A stretch of DNA of 64,000 nt from Lycorma delicatula. Taxonomy: Eukaryota; Arthropoda; Insecta; Hemiptera; Fulgoridae. How positions within the stretch are numbered: the first letter of the stretch is position 1; the number at the start of each line of letters is the position of its first letter. Below are positions 61,400 to 64,000 of this stretch, in pieces. A program made the position numbers and the translations under genes. Location: NCBI RefSeq assembly GCF_047948215.1, contig NC_134463.1:52139201-52203200 (forward strand), written 5' to 3'. The notes beneath the pieces were generated by a model, which worked only from the letters and a program-made list of their open reading frames with translations, was not told the DNA's origin and did not search any database.

Positions 61400-63947
61400 A
61401 ATCACTATTGTAATAAGGATAAAATCAAAACCTAAACCGACAACGATTGTTAACGTCTATATGCCTACAAGCGCCCATGATGATCATGAGGTAGAGTGTG
61501 TATACGAAGAGATTGATGAAGCAATTAAACACGTAAAAGGAGATGAAAATTTAATAATAGTTGGAGATTGGAATGCAAGCATTGGAAAAGGCAAGGAAGG
61601 AAATATAGTGGGTGAATACGGACTGGGCAAAAGGAATGAAAGAGGGGACAAGAGTTTTGCACAAAGTATAATTTAGTAATTGCCAACACCCAATTTAAAA
61701 ATCATAATAGAAGAATATACACTTGGAAAAAGACTGGCGATACTGCAAGATATCACATAGATTATATCATGGTTAAGCAAAGATTTAGGAATCAACTCGT
61801 TGACTGCAAAACCTACCCTGGAGCAGACATTGATAGCGACCATAATTTGGTGATAATGAAATGTAGATTGGGGTTTAAAAACCTGAAGAAAAGGTGTCAG
61901 ATGAATCAGTGGAATTTAGAGAAGCTTGAGGAAGAGGAGGTAAAGAAGATTTTTGAAGAGGACATCGCAAGAGGTCTGAGTAAAAAATATAAGGTAGAAA
62001 ATGTAGAAGAAGAATGGGAGAATGTTAAAAAGAAAATTCTTAAATCAGCAGAAGCAAACTTAGGTGGAATAAAGAGAACTGGTAGAAAACCTTGGGTTTC
62101 AAACGATATATTGCAGCTGATGGATGAACGTAGAAAATATAAGAATTATAGTGATGAAGAAAGTAAAAGGAACTATCGGCAATTAAGAAATGCGATTAAA
62201 GAAGTGTTAAGAAGTGGAAAGAGAAATGAACATTGGTAAAATAGACGGAGCATTCAGGAAAGTTAAGGAAAATTTTGGGGTACATAAATTAAAATCTAAT
62301 AATGTGTTAAACAAAGATGGTACACCAATATATAATACGAAAGGTAAAGTCGATAGATTGGTGGAATATATTGAAGAGTTATACGGAGGAAATGAATTAG
62401 AAAATGGTGTTATAGAGGAAGAAGAGGAAGTTGAGGAGGATGAAATGGGAGAAACAATACTGAGATCTGAATTTAAGAGAGCATTAAAAGATTTAAATGG
62501 CAGAAAGGCTCTTGGAATAGACGGAATACGTGTAGAATTACTGCGCAATGCAGGTGAGGAAGCGATTGATAGATTATACAAACTGGTGTGTAATATTTAT
62601 GAAAAAGGGAAATTTCCGTCAGACTTCAAAAAAAGTGTTATAGTAATGATACCAAAGAAAGCAGGGGCAGATAAATGTGAAGAACACAGAAAAATTAGTT
62701 TAACTAGTCATGCATAAAAAATCTTAACTAGAATTCTATACAGAAGAATTGAGAGGAGAGTGGAGGAAGTGTTAGGAGAAGACCAATTTGGTTTCAGGAA
62801 AAGTATAGGGACAAGGGAAGCAATTTTAGGCCTCAGATTAATAGTAGAAGGAAGATTAAAGAAAAACAAACCAACATACTTGGCGTTTATAGACCTAGAA
62901 AAGGCATTCGATAACGTAGACTGGAATAAAATGTTCAGCATTTTAAAAAAATTAGGGTTCAAATACAGAAATAGAAGAACAATTGCTAACATGTACAGGA
63001 ACCAAACAGCAACAGTAACAATTGAAGAACATAAGAAAGAAGCCGTAATAAGAAAGGGAGTCCGACAAGGATGTTCCCTATCTCTGTTACTTTTCAATGT
63101 TTACATGGAACTAGCAGTTAATGATGTTAAAGAACAATTTAGATTCGGAGTAACAGTACAAGGTGAAAAGATAAAGATGATACGATTTGCTGATGATATA
63201 GTAATTCTAGCCGGGAGTAAAAAGGATTTAGAAGAAACAATGAACGGCATAGATGAAGTCCTACGCAAGAACTATCGCATGAAAATAAACAAGAACAAAA
63301 CAAAAGTAACGAAATGTATTAGAAATAACAAAGATGGACCGCTTAATGTGAAAATAGGAGGAGAAAAGATTATGGAGGTAGAAGAATTTTGTTATTTGGG
63401 AAGTAGAATTACTAAAGATGGACTAAGAATTACTATAAAATGCCGAATAGCACAAGCTAAACGAGCCTTCAGTAAGAAATATAATTTGTTTACATCAAAA
63501 ATTAATTTAAATGTCAGGAAAAGATTTTTGCAAGTGTATGTTTGGAGTGTCGCTTTATATGGAAGTGAAACTTGGACAATCGGAGTATCTGAGAAGAAAA
63601 GATTAGAAGCGTTTGAAATGTGGTGCTATAGGAGAATGTTAAAAATCAGATGGGTGGATAAAGTGACAAATGAAGAGGTATTGCGGCAAATAGATGAAGA
63701 AAGAAGCATTTGGAAAAATATAGTTAAAAGAAGAGACAGACTTATAGGCCACATACTAAGGCATCCTGGAATAATCGCTTTAATATTGGAAGGACAGGTA
63801 GAAGGTAAAAATTGTGTAGGCAGGCCACGTTTGGAATATGTAAAACAAATTGTTAGGGATGTAGGATGTAGAGGGTATACTGAAATGAAACGACTAGCAC
63901 TAGATAGGGAATCTTGGAGAGCTGCATCAAACCAGTCAAATGAATGA
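61400..63947 (+). pseudogene. LINE endonuclease-reverse transcriptase, broken
   Basis: Encodes the nicking endonuclease and reverse transcriptase used for target-primed insertion. Endonuclease: VNVYMPTSAHDD, GDWNAS (about 61,564), GKRNERGD, then after a one-base frameshift near 61,651-61,656 YTWKKTGDT and GADIDSDHNLV (catalytic SDH). A second frameshift or small deletion lies near 62,205-62,220. Reverse transcriptase: GIDGIRVELL, SVIVMIPKK, a single nonsense codon TAA at 62,715-62,717 in an otherwise continuous frame, then AFIDLEKAFDNVDW (motif A), GVRQGCSLSLLLFN (motif B), IRFADDIVILA (motif C) and KINKNKTKV. The C-terminal part has LYGSETWT and RMLKIRW and ends at TGA 63,945-63,947. Sequences of this type are often named craniofacial development protein 2-like in insect annotations. 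Three disruptions only, so the insertion is fairly young. Confidence 0.9.
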
Positions 63948-64000
63948 AGACAAAAAAAAACAAAAAAACACATTATGGAATATATATATATATATTATCG
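63948..64000 (+). repeat. LINE 3' tail with A-rich and (TA)n runs
   Basis: Directly after the stop codon come GACAAAAAAAAACAAAAAAAC and, 20 bases later, about nine TA units. A short simple-repeat tail is usual for RTE-type LINEs. The element may end here or just beyond the window. Confidence 0.6.

Larger units (their letters stand above)
61400..64000 (+). mobile_element. RTE/BovB-type LINE, 5'-truncated
   Basis: A non-LTR retrotransposon entering at the endonuclease domain and running to an A-rich tail with a (TA)n run at 63,980-63,997. The start is placed where endonuclease-like coding begins; the true 5' junction is blurred by the hairpin and the LTR-like trace. A target-site duplication cannot be checked because the 3' end reaches the window edge. 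Confidence 0.8.

Overview
This window looks like heterochromatin-type DNA from an AT-rich eukaryotic genome, most likely an insect and possibly a hemipteran. The taxonomic guess rests only on the style of its transposons: a mariner/Tc1-like transposase of the kind common in bugs and beetles, and an RTE/BovB-type LINE. I see no intact host gene, rRNA, tRNA or CRISPR array, and nothing bacterial. Nearly everything is repeat: two satellite families, three copies of a composite unit, two copies of a dead DNA transposon and one 5'-truncated LINE.

Layout. Unit copy A (1-2,096, cut by the window start) runs straight into satellite array 1 (about 2,097-42,735). This array has roughly 76 monomers of about 535-540 bp (Sat1). 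It is organised as alternating monomer types (about 1,080-bp dimers), a five-monomer super-repeat of 2.7 kb at the left edge, and a nearly perfect tandem duplication of 8.4/9.0 kb in the middle (about 14,190-31,600). Its right edge decays into diverged monomers. Then come a second satellite (Sat2, spacing 140-220 bp), unit copy B (43,411-46,700), more Sat2, a spacer, DNA transposon copy 1 (47,761-49,108), a low-complexity spacer, a small diverged Sat1 array 2 (50,806-54,475), Sat2, unit copy C (to 58,490), Sat2, DNA transposon copy 2 (59,581-60,925), and an RTE-type LINE (about 61,400-63,990).

The stretch 41,640-49,524 and the stretch 53,385-61,340 are two copies of one segmental duplication of about 7.9 kb, including the satellite edge, unit and transposon. 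Both transposon copies share the same frameshift, so the element was probably dead before the duplication. Unit B retains 686 bp that units A and C lack. That piece translates, in three frames, to a decayed LINE ORF1 (gag-like) protein.

The most interesting signal is the Sat1 core of about 80 bp. It is a stack of dyads (GCACCGGTGC, CACGTG, a 9-bp-arm hairpin and a 6-bp-arm hairpin). In diverged copies within units A, B and C the second hairpin keeps pairing through compensatory changes (C-G to T-G to T-A at one pair, and C-G to G-C at another). That suggests selection on a folded DNA or RNA, although few independent copies support it. Second, several near-perfect hairpins with 11-15 bp arms and 3-4 nt loops lie in the duplicated blocks, at least two of them absent from the sister or sibling sequence. 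One of the paired hairpins has its loop inverted between copies B and C, as expected of template-switch or foldback events.
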